A DNA stretch of 48,929 bases. Source: an uncultured Lachnospiraceae bacterium (lineage in GTDB: Bacteria; Bacillota; Clostridia; Lachnospirales; Lachnospiraceae). The DNA is taken from contig CADADA010000022.1 of assembly GCA_902786515.1 (NCBI GenBank), positions 1 to 48,929 of the forward strand. The letters are read 5' to 3'. The notes under the pieces were generated by a model. That model did not search any database. It was not told the DNA's origin and saw nothing but the letters and a program-made list of their open reading frames with translations. The translations under genes and the position numbers were made by a program. Each line of letters opens with the position of its first letter. The first letter of the stretch is position 1. Shown here piece after piece: positions 34,740 to 43,182 of this stretch.

Positions 34740-35993
34740 ATGCTGAATATTATTTTGGAAGAATTAAAAAAACAGAATACAGAGCATTATCTGATAAATG
34801 AAAAACGTTCTACTGTTAATGAACTGTATTTTATAAAAAGAAATCTTGACATGAGAAGGATTAACAATGTTACTAAATACGAATTGACTGTTTATAAGGA
34901 TTTTGAAAAGGACGGCATGAAAATGCGCGGCTCTTCTACCTGTAATCTGTATCCCGGAATGGCTTCGGAAGAAATTGCTAAAAAGATTACGGATACTTTG
35001 CATGCTGCTTCATTTGCATGCAACCCGTTTTTTGAATTTCCAAAACCTTGTGTTGCATCACAGGAGAAAACTGATTTTCCGGCAGAAAAGACTCTCTCGG
35101 ATGCAGTATCTGCAATCTATGAAGCTGATAATGACAGTGAAGGTTTTATTAACTCCGCAGAACTTTTTGCCGAGAATAATATTTTTCATACCGTTTCTTC
35201 GTGGGGAACAGATGTAACCTATTCTTCTCATTCCATTCACGGAGAATATGTCACTCAATGCTGTTCACCTGAGGATGTAGAAACCTATCAGGACTTCCAC
35301 TACATTGATTTGGATAAAGACGCTCTGGTTTCTAAAGTAAAACGTGCCATAGAACTTACAAAGTCACGTGCTATTGCAAATAAATGCATGGTCAGCGGTA
35401 AAATAAAATTAATACTGTCAGGTCAGTATGTGTCTGATTTACTGCATTTTTACTCAGAACGTGCAGCTGCTTCGATGATTTACCCTCATTATTCTGACTT
35501 TGAATTAAATAAACAGGTTCAGTCGGACAGTATATCAGGTGACAAATTGAATATATCACTTACTTCTGACACTCCTTTTTCAAAAGAAGGTATTCCTATG
35601 AAAGAACGTTCTCTTATAACGGACGGAGTTTTAAATACTATTCACGGTTCTTCACGATTTAGTTATTATTTAAACATCGAACCTACAGGTGTATATGAGG
35701 GAATCAAAGTCGTTCCCGGAACAACCTCATTAAACGAGATGGAATCAGGAAGATATCTTCATGTAGTCAATTTCTCAGATTTTCAGATGGATGCGATGTC
35801 AGGAAGATTTGGCGGAGAATTCCGTCTGGCCTTTTATTGTGATGGTGATAAAGTAATACCGATTACAAACGGCTCTGTATCAGGAAGCATTTTAGAATTA
35901 GCCGGTAATATACGTCTTTCTTCAGAAACCCAAAAGCTTAAAAACTATGAGGGACCATTTGCAATCGAAATTAATGAAGCAAATATTGGATAA
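34740..35993 (+). CDS. pmbA: TldE/PmbA-family partner of TldD
   Basis: 417 residues from the ATG at 34740, chosen because GTGAGG lies nine bases upstream; an in-frame GTG at 34725 falls on that site. It has the same fold as TldD but lacks the HExxxH motif, as expected for the non-catalytic subunit. The C-terminal MSGRFGGEFRLAFY and GSVSGSILELAGNI are typical of the family. It is coexpressed with tldD and ends at a bidirectional terminator. Confidence 0.88.
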   Translation: MLNIILEELKKQNTEHYLINEKRSTVNELYFIKRNLDMRRINNVTKYELTVYKDFEKDGMKMRGSSTCNLYPGMASEEIAKKITDTLHAASFACNPFFEFPKPCVASQEKTDFPAEKTLSDAVSAIYEADNDSEGFINSAELFAENNIFHTVSSWGTDVTYSSHSIHGEYVTQCCSPEDVETYQDFHYIDLDKDALVSKVKRAIELTKSRAIANKCMVSGKIKLILSGQYVSDLLHFYSERAAASMIYPHYSDFELNKQVQSDSISGDKLNISLTSDTPFSKEGIPMKERSLITDGVLNTIHGSSRFSYYLNIEPTGVYEGIKVVPGTTSLNEMESGRYLHVVNFSDFQMDAMSGRFGGEFRLAFYCDGDKVIPITNGSVSGSILELAGNIRLSSETQKLKNYEGPFAIEINEANIG

Positions 35994-36001
35994 ATGAGTT
36001 T

Positions 36002-36036
36002 AAAAAAAAAGAGTTCGCGAACGAACTCTTTTTTTT
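36002..36036. terminator. Bidirectional terminator between tldE and glgP
   Basis: GAGTTCG (36011-36017) and CGAACTC (36022-36028) pair around a CGAA loop. Nine A on the left and eight T on the right give a U-tract in both directions, so it serves the two convergent units. Confidence 0.92.
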
Positions 36037-36043
36037 ATGTTAA

Positions 36044-38425
36044 TTATGCATTCCAAATCTCTTTTGCGTAGTCAATGATTGTTCTATCACTTGAGAACTT
36101 ACCTGCATTTGCTGTATTCATGAAACATTTTCTTCTGAATCCATAAATGTCATTTGCGTAATCCTGATTAGCTTTTAATCTTGTATCGCAATATGGTATG
36201 AAGTCTAAGAATAAGAAATAGTTATCAGGAATATGCCATGAAGCACCCTCTAATAATGAATCATATAATTCCTTAAACATTCCTGTTCCATCATCGCTGA
36301 ATGTACCATCTACTAATGTATCTACTACTTTCTTAATTCTTGGATTCTCATTGTAAAGCTTCTTAGCATCATATGTATCTTTGATTGCCTCGATATCTTC
36401 TACCTTTGCACCAAAGATGTAGTTGTTCTCTTCGCCCGCCTGCTCAACAATCTCAATGTTTGCTCCATCATATGTACCAAGTGTAACTGCACCGTTTAAC
36501 ATGAACTTCATGTTAGATGTACCTGAAGCCTCTGTACCTGCTGTAGAAATCTGCTCTGAGAAATCTGCTGCCGGAGTAATCTTCTCAGCATATGATACGC
36601 AATAGTTAGATACAAACACAACCTGCATCTTATCTTTCATCTCAGGATCATTTGCAATCATCTTGCTGATTTCGTTGATATACTTAATAATACCTTTTGC
36701 TCTGATATATCCAGGAGCTGACTTTGCACCAAAGATATAACATGTTGGCTTGAAGTTCTTAATTCTTCCTTCTTTGATTCCATAATATGTATCAAGGATA
36801 GAGAACGCATTTAACAACTGACGTTTGTACTCATGAAGTCTCTTAACCTGTACATCGAAAATGAAGTCAGGATTTACATCGATATCTTCTTTTGCTTTGA
36901 TGTAATCAGCAAGCTGCTGCTTCTTAATCTTCTTGATTTCATCGAATCTCTTAATAACTTCTTTGTCATCAGCAAACTTCTCTAAATCTTTTAACTTATC
37001 AAGATTTGTAATCCACTCATTACCAATCTTATCGTTAATAAATCCTGCAAGTTCCATGTTAGCTAATGCAAGCCATCTTCTCTGTGTAATACCGTTTGTC
37101 TTGTTGTTGAAACGCTCAGGATAAATCTTATACCATTCTTTTAATGTGTCTGTCTTAAGAATCTCTGTATGAATCTGTGCAACACCATTTGTAGAATGGC
37201 TGGCATAGATTGCAAGTCTTGCCATCTGGATTACTACCCAGTCATTTCCATAAGGTGTATCAATAATCTGGTAATTCTTCTTCTCTTCCTCTGAGATGCC
37301 AAACTTATCTAAATCTTTTAATAAAGCTTTGTTAATCTTGTCAACATACTTGTAAACATTAGGAATAACTGACTTGAATAACTTCACGCTCCATTTTTCA
37401 AGAGCCTCTGCCATAACCGTGTGGTTTGTATAAGCAAATACTTCTTTACAAATCTTAAGAGCTTTTGCGAATGTAAGTCCCTCTTCCTCAACTAATATAC
37501 GGCACAATTCAGGTATAGATACAACAGGATGTGTATCATTCAACTGTACTGCATACTCATCACCTAATTTAGAGAAATCATTTCCATATTTTGCTTTGTA
37601 TTTTTTAACAATATCCTGTAATGAAGCACTTGAGAAGAAATACTGCTGTTTTAATCTCAACTTCTTACCTGCATCTGTTGAATCATTAGGATAAAGAACA
37701 CTCGTAATAGCTTCTGCCTCATTCTTCTCTTTTACAGACTTGTCATACTTCTGGGCATTGAATAAATCAAAGTTGAATTCTTCAACCGGCTCAGCCTGCC
37801 ATAATCTTAATGTATTAATCATATTAGCGCCATATCCGATAATAGGTGTATCATATGGAACTGCCCATACTGACTGACCCTTGAAGTTAATCATAACCTT
37901 ATCTTCTTCACGTCTTACTGACCATGGATCACCAAATTTTGTCCAGTTATCAGCTGTCTCTTTCTGGAAACCATTCTCAAAATACTGTTTGAAAATACCA
38001 TAACGATAACGGATACCATAACCATTCACAACAATATTCTGTGTTGCTGCAGAATCAAGGAAACATGCGGCAAGTCTTCCAAGACCACCATTACCCAGTG
38101 CATTATCCTCAATATCTTCAAATACATTGATATCAATGCCATTTTCTGAGAATAATTCTGTCAACTGATCCATAAGCCCAAGACTTAAAAGATTGTTATA
38201 TACAAGTCTACCAATCAGGAACTCTGCTGAAAGATAACATACTTTCTTTCTGTCAGTATCCCATGACCACTGATTTGCAATACTCTTCATCGCTGCTTTC
38301 GATACTGCATTGTACAATTCAACAGTTGAAGCATCTTTTACAGTCTTATTGTAGTCAAGATCCAAAATAGTTACAATGTTTTCCTTAAATGTACTCATTC
38401 CTTTAATTTCTCCTATCTTATTCAT
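36044..38425 (-). CDS. glgP: Glycogen/maltodextrin phosphorylase
   Basis: This 793-residue GT35 enzyme releases glucose 1-phosphate from alpha-1,4-glucan ends. The active-site GNGGLGRLAACF region and the PLP-lysine segment TEASGTSNMKFMLNG (about 640-655) are intact. Starts at 38425 (overlapping the malQ stop by eight bases) or 38398 (AGGAG 11 bases upstream) are both possible. It is cotranscribed with malQ, the classic pair for internal maltodextrin breakdown, and there is no glycogen synthesis gene nearby. Confidence 0.95.
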   Translation of the reverse strand: MNKIGEIKGMSTFKENIVTILDLDYNKTVKDASTVELYNAVSKAAMKSIANQWSWDTDRKKVCYLSAEFLIGRLVYNNLLSLGLMDQLTELFSENGIDINVFEDIEDNALGNGGLGRLAACFLDSAATQNIVVNGYGIRYRYGIFKQYFENGFQKETADNWTKFGDPWSVRREEDKVMINFKGQSVWAVPYDTPIIGYGANMINTLRLWQAEPVEEFNFDLFNAQKYDKSVKEKNEAEAITSVLYPNDSTDAGKKLRLKQQYFFSSASLQDIVKKYKAKYGNDFSKLGDEYAVQLNDTHPVVSIPELCRILVEEEGLTFAKALKICKEVFAYTNHTVMAEALEKWSVKLFKSVIPNVYKYVDKINKALLKDLDKFGISEEEKKNYQIIDTPYGNDWVVIQMARLAIYASHSTNGVAQIHTEILKTDTLKEWYKIYPERFNNKTNGITQRRWLALANMELAGFINDKIGNEWITNLDKLKDLEKFADDKEVIKRFDEIKKIKKQQLADYIKAKEDIDVNPDFIFDVQVKRLHEYKRQLLNAFSILDTYYGIKEGRIKNFKPTCYIFGAKSAPGYIRAKGIIKYINEISKMIANDPEMKDKMQVVFVSNYCVSYAEKITPAADFSEQISTAGTEASGTSNMKFMLNGAVTLGTYDGANIEIVEQAGEENNYIFGAKVEDIEAIKDTYDAKKLYNENPRIKKVVDTLVDGTFSDDGTGMFKELYDSLLEGASWHIPDNYFLFLDFIPYCDTRLKANQDYANDIYGFRRKCFMNTANAGKFSSDRTIIDYAKEIWNA

Positions 38426-39959
38426 TTATTTCTTCCTCTTCTTCAGGAAGTCTTGCATAAAACTCAGCGAGTTTATATAACTTTTTAGCGTATGCTTTCT
38501 TGAGACATCCTTTTGTCATTCTCCACTTCCAGTTGTCTCCCAGTGTAGACGGTGTATTCATCCTTGCCTCATTACCTAGTCCCAGAATATCCTGTACCTG
38601 GAAAATCGCAATAGCCGCAACACTTGCATAAGCAGTTCTCAAGACTGCATCAGGAATATCATCCTTTGATGTAACACCAAGATATTCCATCGCATATTTT
38701 AATTCTTTCTTAGTCTTGGCTGCAAAATAGCCTGCCACAGTTTCATTATCATGAGTTCCGCCATAAACGAGTGAATTTGGCTGATAATTATGTGGAAGAT
38801 GGTCATTTGAAGGACCGCCTTCAAAAGCAAATTCAATTATCTTCATTCCCGGATATCCGGTCTCTCTTAAGAGTTCCTTAACGGCAGGATTCACAATTCC
38901 TAAATCTTCTGCAATAATCTGTGCATCGCCGATAGCTGAATCAATGGCATCCGTAAGTTTCTTTCCAGGACCCTTTCTCCATTCACCTGTCTTAGCACTC
39001 TTGCTTCCTGCTGGAATTGAATAATAGTTTACAACTCCTATGAAATGATCGATTCTAATCAAATCATATAATTCAGAGTTGCTTCTCATTCTCTCTTTCC
39101 ACCATTCAAATCCGGCATTCTCCATGGCTTCCCAATTATATAATGGATTACCCCATAGTTGTCCATCCTCTGAAAATGCATCCGGTGGAACTCCGGCCAC
39201 ATTAATCGGCTTAACGTCTTCATCTAATTCAAATAATTCCTTATGTGCCCATACATCCGCACTATCCATAGCAACATAAATTGGTATATCACCAATCATA
39301 AATATTCCGTTTTCATTTGCATATGTACGTAACTCATCCCACTGCTCAAAGAACTTAAACTGACAGAACTTCCAGAAGTCAATATCATCTTTTAATTCTT
39401 CTTTGTACCTGTCAACAGCCTCCGGACTTCTGAACTTAATGTCATCATCCCACTGCTGCCACTCAACATTGTCAAAGTGGAACTTTACAGCCATATACAA
39501 ACTGTAATCATCAAGCCAATATGCATTTCTCTCAACAAAATCTGCATACTCCTGTGTCTGCATATGGTCACTGTTTTCGTATGCCACTCTCAACACTTCA
39601 AACCTTGATTCAAAAATCTTGGCATACTCTACATATTCAACATTGCTTATCCAATCGTACTGTTTAATATCCTTTGTAGTGATCAAACCCTCCTCTACAA
39701 GCGTATCTAAATCAATAAAATAAGGATTGCCTGCAAATGCCGAAAACGACTGATATGGACTATCTCCATAACTTGTAGGTCCTACCGGAAGTACCTGCCA
39801 GTATGTCTGTCCCGCATCAACGAGAAAATCAACAAACTTGTATGCTTCTTTTCCGAGTGTACCAATACCATACGGCGATGGTAAACTTGAAATCGGCAAC
39901 AATAATCCGGCACCACGCTGTAGTCCCTGTGCTTTTTTAGATATTGTATCTCCAGCCAT
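38418..39959 (-). CDS. malQ: 4-alpha-glucanotransferase (amylomaltase)
   Basis: MalQ (GH77) moves glucan segments between maltodextrins and releases glucose, making chains long enough for GlgP. I take the ATG at 39959, with GAGGTG six bases upstream, giving 513 residues; an ATG at 40010 would add 17 residues but lies in the promoter region. Seen are GAGLLLPISSLPSPYGIGTLG at the N-terminus in part, the nucleophile region LIRIDHFIG, the acid/base in AEDLG and GGTHDNETVAGY. It reads divergently from the LacI-type regulator. Confidence 0.95.
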   Translation of the reverse strand: MAGDTISKKAQGLQRGAGLLLPISSLPSPYGIGTLGKEAYKFVDFLVDAGQTYWQVLPVGPTSYGDSPYQSFSAFAGNPYFIDLDTLVEEGLITTKDIKQYDWISNVEYVEYAKIFESRFEVLRVAYENSDHMQTQEYADFVERNAYWLDDYSLYMAVKFHFDNVEWQQWDDDIKFRSPEAVDRYKEELKDDIDFWKFCQFKFFEQWDELRTYANENGIFMIGDIPIYVAMDSADVWAHKELFELDEDVKPINVAGVPPDAFSEDGQLWGNPLYNWEAMENAGFEWWKERMRSNSELYDLIRIDHFIGVVNYYSIPAGSKSAKTGEWRKGPGKKLTDAIDSAIGDAQIIAEDLGIVNPAVKELLRETGYPGMKIIEFAFEGGPSNDHLPHNYQPNSLVYGGTHDNETVAGYFAAKTKKELKYAMEYLGVTSKDDIPDAVLRTAYASVAAIAIFQVQDILGLGNEARMNTPSTLGDNWKWRMTKGCLKKAYAKKLYKLAEFYARLPEEEEEINE

Positions 39960-40000
39960 ATTCTTCACCTCATTATTATAAATTTCCATAACACATAAAT

Positions 40001-40029
40001 ATTTTATCATCTCATTTGTGTATAGTCAA
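40001..40029 (-). promoter_or_regulatory. malQ: malQ-glgP promoter
   Basis: On the minus strand TTGACT (40029-40024), 17 bases, TAAAAT (40006-40001). An operator-like dyad lies just upstream. Confidence 0.8.
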
Positions 40030-40042
40030 TACAATATTTAAA

Positions 40043-40064
40043 AAACGTTTGATTGTTTCGAAAC
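40043..40064. promoter_or_regulatory. Candidate LacI-family operator between malQ and the regulator
   Basis: Two CG-centred palindromes stand side by side: AAACGTTT (40043-40050) and GTTTCGAAAC (40055-40064). LacI-family sites are usually palindromes with a central CG. The pair lies upstream of both -35 boxes, not over a promoter, so it could work by activation or by looping. Confidence 0.5.
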
Positions 40065-40080
40065 TTTTCTAAAATTTGTA

Positions 40081-40109
40081 TTGATTTTTAATATATAAAA
40101 TATTATAAT
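40081..40109 (+). promoter_or_regulatory. Promoter of the LacI-family regulator
   Basis: TTGATT (40081-40086), 17 bases, TATAAT (40104-40109). The leader is about 25 bases, with GAAAGGA before the ATG at 40142. Confidence 0.8.
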
Positions 40110-40141
40110 ATAAGAATATCAAATATGAAAGGATTTTTTCT

Positions 40142-41161
40142 ATGGTTACACTTAAAGATATTGCCGGCAGACTCGGAATTGCCACCAGCACTGTCTCAAA
40201 GTGCTTGAATAATGCCGATGACATAAGCGATGAGACAAAACAGCTTGTTTACGATACTGCTCTTGAAATGGGATATAAAATTAAAAGACGAAAAAATAAT
40301 ATAGGAATGTCTGAGCGCAGAGTCTGTATCCTGATTGACAATATGGAATACGAGAACCATGACCAGTTTGGTTTCGACCTTATTCTCGGATTTAAGACTT
40401 CTGCTACCACCAGAAACTGGCAGGTTGATATTATTCCGATTAATCTGAATGCATCCTATACACTTGCAAACAATTATGACTCGTTCATGCTTCAGAATCA
40501 ATATAGCGGAGCTTTTTTAATCGGTTTTTCAATGCACAATGATTATTTTACCCAAATTAGGAAGACTAAAATCCCTACCGTACTTTTTGATAATCATATT
40601 AATGATAATATGAAAGTTGGATATGTTGCCACTGACTGTTATGATGGAATCCATCATGCCATAGAGCATTTAAAAGAACTCGGGCATAAAAAAATAGCCT
40701 TTTTGAATGGTACAAAAAGTACTATGATTTCTGAAGAACGTCTGAAAGCATTTATACAGATTATGGACGAACTTAACCTGACTGTATATGATGATTTGAT
40801 GGAAAACGGCTACTACGTACCTAATTCAGCAAAATATCATGTGCCTCATTTTCTTTCTGCCGGTGCGACTGCCATTGTTTGTGCAAGTGATCTGATTGCC
40901 TCAGATGTCATTAATGAAGTGACAAGACACGGATACTCAGTCCCTGATGATATAAGTGTAATCGGTTTTGATGACCTGCCTTTTTCGGCGAATCTCACAC
41001 CGCCTTTGACTACAATAAGACAAGACCGTCTGAGCCTTGGCAAAAGTGCACTTATGCTCTTAGACGGTCTTATAAACGATCTTCCTATAAGCAGAATGAT
41101 TTTACATGCAAAATTAGTTGAAAGAAACTCCACTGCTCATGTCAAGACAAAGCTGATTTAG
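40142..41161 (+). CDS. LacI-family transcriptional regulator
   Basis: 339 residues: an N-terminal LacI helix-turn-helix (TLKDIAGRLGIATSTVSKCL, residues 3-22), a hinge helix near 45-55, then a periplasmic-binding-like sensor ending in the family-typical ISVIGFDDLPFSANLTPPLT. It is divergent from malQ-glgP and convergent with the intracellular pullulanase gene, so it very likely controls maltodextrin use. The effector is presumably maltose or a maltodextrin; this is inference from context. Confidence 0.9.
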   Translation: MVTLKDIAGRLGIATSTVSKCLNNADDISDETKQLVYDTALEMGYKIKRRKNNIGMSERRVCILIDNMEYENHDQFGFDLILGFKTSATTRNWQVDIIPINLNASYTLANNYDSFMLQNQYSGAFLIGFSMHNDYFTQIRKTKIPTVLFDNHINDNMKVGYVATDCYDGIHHAIEHLKELGHKKIAFLNGTKSTMISEERLKAFIQIMDELNLTVYDDLMENGYYVPNSAKYHVPHFLSAGATAIVCASDLIASDVINEVTRHGYSVPDDISVIGFDDLPFSANLTPPLTTIRQDRLSLGKSALMLLDGLINDLPISRMILHAKLVERNSTAHVKTKLI

Positions 41162-41179
41162 AATCGTTGATTTATTAAT

Positions 41180-43093
41180 TTATTGTACCAGTATGGCACC
41201 TGATGCCTTCCGGACTGTGACCGAATCCTGTAGCTCACGTTTTCCATCACAGTCCACACTTTTATAATCACAGCATAATTTCCATTTTCCTTTTTCTAAC
41301 TCTATCTGCACGTCATCCTCTGAAGGATTATATATAACACATATCTGTTTTGTATCTTTCTCAAACCCGGATGCATTTACATAAAACTGGACAACACCAT
41401 CATCCTGCACTACTTTGATATTTTTCTTTATCTGCTCACTATTCTCCATTCTTAACGAAGGATGTAATGCTCTGAATCTGATGAGATTCTTATAATATGT
41501 ATACATATCATAATACTCTTCCCGGTTAAGATTATCCCATTTTATAGAATTAACCTTATCTCCCGCTCTTACACTGTCATGTACAAAGTTTCCTTCATCA
41601 TCAACCTTTGTTCTCATCAGTTCTTCTCCTGAATGAATCAGAATTCCACCCTGGCAGGTAAACAGTATTAAAGCGGCAAGTTTATTCTGACTGATTTTTT
41701 CTTCGAATGTAATTCCAGGATTTGCCAGTTCCATTTTATCAAATAATGTGTGATTGTCATGACATGACACATAATTTATCACACGCTGAGGTGAATCTGA
41801 CCATAAAGGTGCAGCCATCACACCATTTAATACTTCTTTAGTATTTTTCGTATTATTGCTGATGTATCCTTTTTCGTCATACTCAAATACGCTTCCCTTC
41901 ATCCCATCTCTTAACTCATCATTAAATAGAGCGATTCTGTTCAGCTTATCTGCATTATTCTGGTTTGCCATGAGAATGCCCGGTTTAGACACTTCTGTCT
42001 CCATATCCCAGCCTTCTCCATACATAATAATCTCTTTATCAACCTTATCCACTGCTTCTCTGACAGCATTCATCGTATCTACATCTATAAGCCCCATCAA
42101 ATCAAATCTGAATCCGTCCATATGATATTCTTCTGCCCAGTATTTTACTGAATCAGCTATAAATTTACGAACCATGCTTCTCTCAGTAGCCACGTCATTT
42201 CCACATCCTGAACCATCTGAGTATTTTCCATCCGGTGTCATCCTGTAGAAATAATCCGGTACAATTTTATTCATGCAAAAACTTGTCTCATATGTATGAT
42301 TATACACTACGTCCATAATTACAGCGATTCCGTTATCATGCAATGTCTTTATCATTTTCTTTAATTCATAAATTCTTGCTTTTCCATCTGCAGGATTGGT
42401 AGAATATGTTCCCTCCGGCACATTATAATTCTTCGGGTCATATCCCCAGTTATAAGCATTTTCATCATGCTCGTCCACTGAACCATAATCTGCAATAGGA
42501 AGCAGGTGAACATGTGTCACACCGAGCTCTTTTAAATAATCCATACCGGCACTTATTCCACCACTGTTTTTAAGACCTGTCTCACACACGCCAAGAAATT
42601 TTCCGGCATATTTTGCATTAACAGAACTATCTATTGTGAAATCTCTCACATGCATTTCATAAATTACCGCATCCGTAATCTTCTTTCCCGAAAAAGGCTT
42701 TTTATCGTTTTCCCATCCTTCAGGATTAGTCTTATTAAGATTCAACAGCATCGCCCTGTCCCCATTAATACCGACTGCTTTTGCATAAGGGTCGCATGCA
42801 ATACTCACACTATCTCCCCTTGTAACCTTATAGTCATAATATTTGCCTTCATAATCTGAAGAAAGCTCCGACTGCCATACCCCGTTTTTCACGCACTCCA
42901 TGGTAATCTCTTCCTGAACCTTATCTTCTGATATATCTCCATTTTCAAATATCAGGACAGATACTTCATCTGCTCCCGGAGCCCACACTCTTAAAAATAT
43001 ACTTTCTCCGTCAAATGTTACTCCTAAATCATCCCCGTCATAAGTATATTTCTCCTCAAATTCTTTTGTTGAATATTCTTCGTTCACGCCCAT
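41180..43093 (-). CDS. Intracellular type I pullulanase
   Basis: 637 residues without a signal peptide. An N-terminal CBM48-like module (about 10-110) precedes the GH13 barrel with the pullulanase hallmark YNWGYDPKNYNVPEG (about 212), region I DVVYNHT (about 258), region II GFRFDLMG (about 324), acid/base YGEGWD (about 357) and region IV SCHDNH (about 440). It cuts alpha-1,6 branches of imported maltodextrins. It closely resembles the catalytic part of the secreted enzyme next to it, so the pair arose by duplication. Its promoter overlaps the terminator of the neighbour. Confidence 0.93.
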   Translation of the reverse strand: MGVNEEYSTKEFEEKYTYDGDDLGVTFDGESIFLRVWAPGADEVSVLIFENGDISEDKVQEEITMECVKNGVWQSELSSDYEGKYYDYKVTRGDSVSIACDPYAKAVGINGDRAMLLNLNKTNPEGWENDKKPFSGKKITDAVIYEMHVRDFTIDSSVNAKYAGKFLGVCETGLKNSGGISAGMDYLKELGVTHVHLLPIADYGSVDEHDENAYNWGYDPKNYNVPEGTYSTNPADGKARIYELKKMIKTLHDNGIAVIMDVVYNHTYETSFCMNKIVPDYFYRMTPDGKYSDGSGCGNDVATERSMVRKFIADSVKYWAEEYHMDGFRFDLMGLIDVDTMNAVREAVDKVDKEIIMYGEGWDMETEVSKPGILMANQNNADKLNRIALFNDELRDGMKGSVFEYDEKGYISNNTKNTKEVLNGVMAAPLWSDSPQRVINYVSCHDNHTLFDKMELANPGITFEEKISQNKLAALILFTCQGGILIHSGEELMRTKVDDEGNFVHDSVRAGDKVNSIKWDNLNREEYYDMYTYYKNLIRFRALHPSLRMENSEQIKKNIKVVQDDGVVQFYVNASGFEKDTKQICVIYNPSEDDVQIELEKGKWKLCCDYKSVDCDGKRELQDSVTVRKASGAILVQ

Positions 43094-43122
43094 TTCTCCT
43101 TACTTAACAATACTTATCAATT

Positions 43123-43151
43123 ATTATAAACTAAAAAAAAGAGATAATCAA
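43123..43151 (-). promoter_or_regulatory. Promoter of the intracellular pullulanase gene
   Basis: On the minus strand TTGATT (43151-43146), 17 bases, TATAAT (43128-43123). The -35 box lies inside the terminator stem of the upstream gene. Confidence 0.65.
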
Positions 43152-43168
43152 CGTGATTATCTCTTTTT
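43133..43168 (-). terminator. Terminator of the secreted pullulanase gene
   Basis: A 15-bp stem (43136-43150 with 43154-43168, core AGAGATAATCA/TGATTATCTCT, loop ACG), followed by T residues on the minus strand. Confidence 0.9.
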
Positions 43169-43182
43169 ATATGTTTCAAAAA

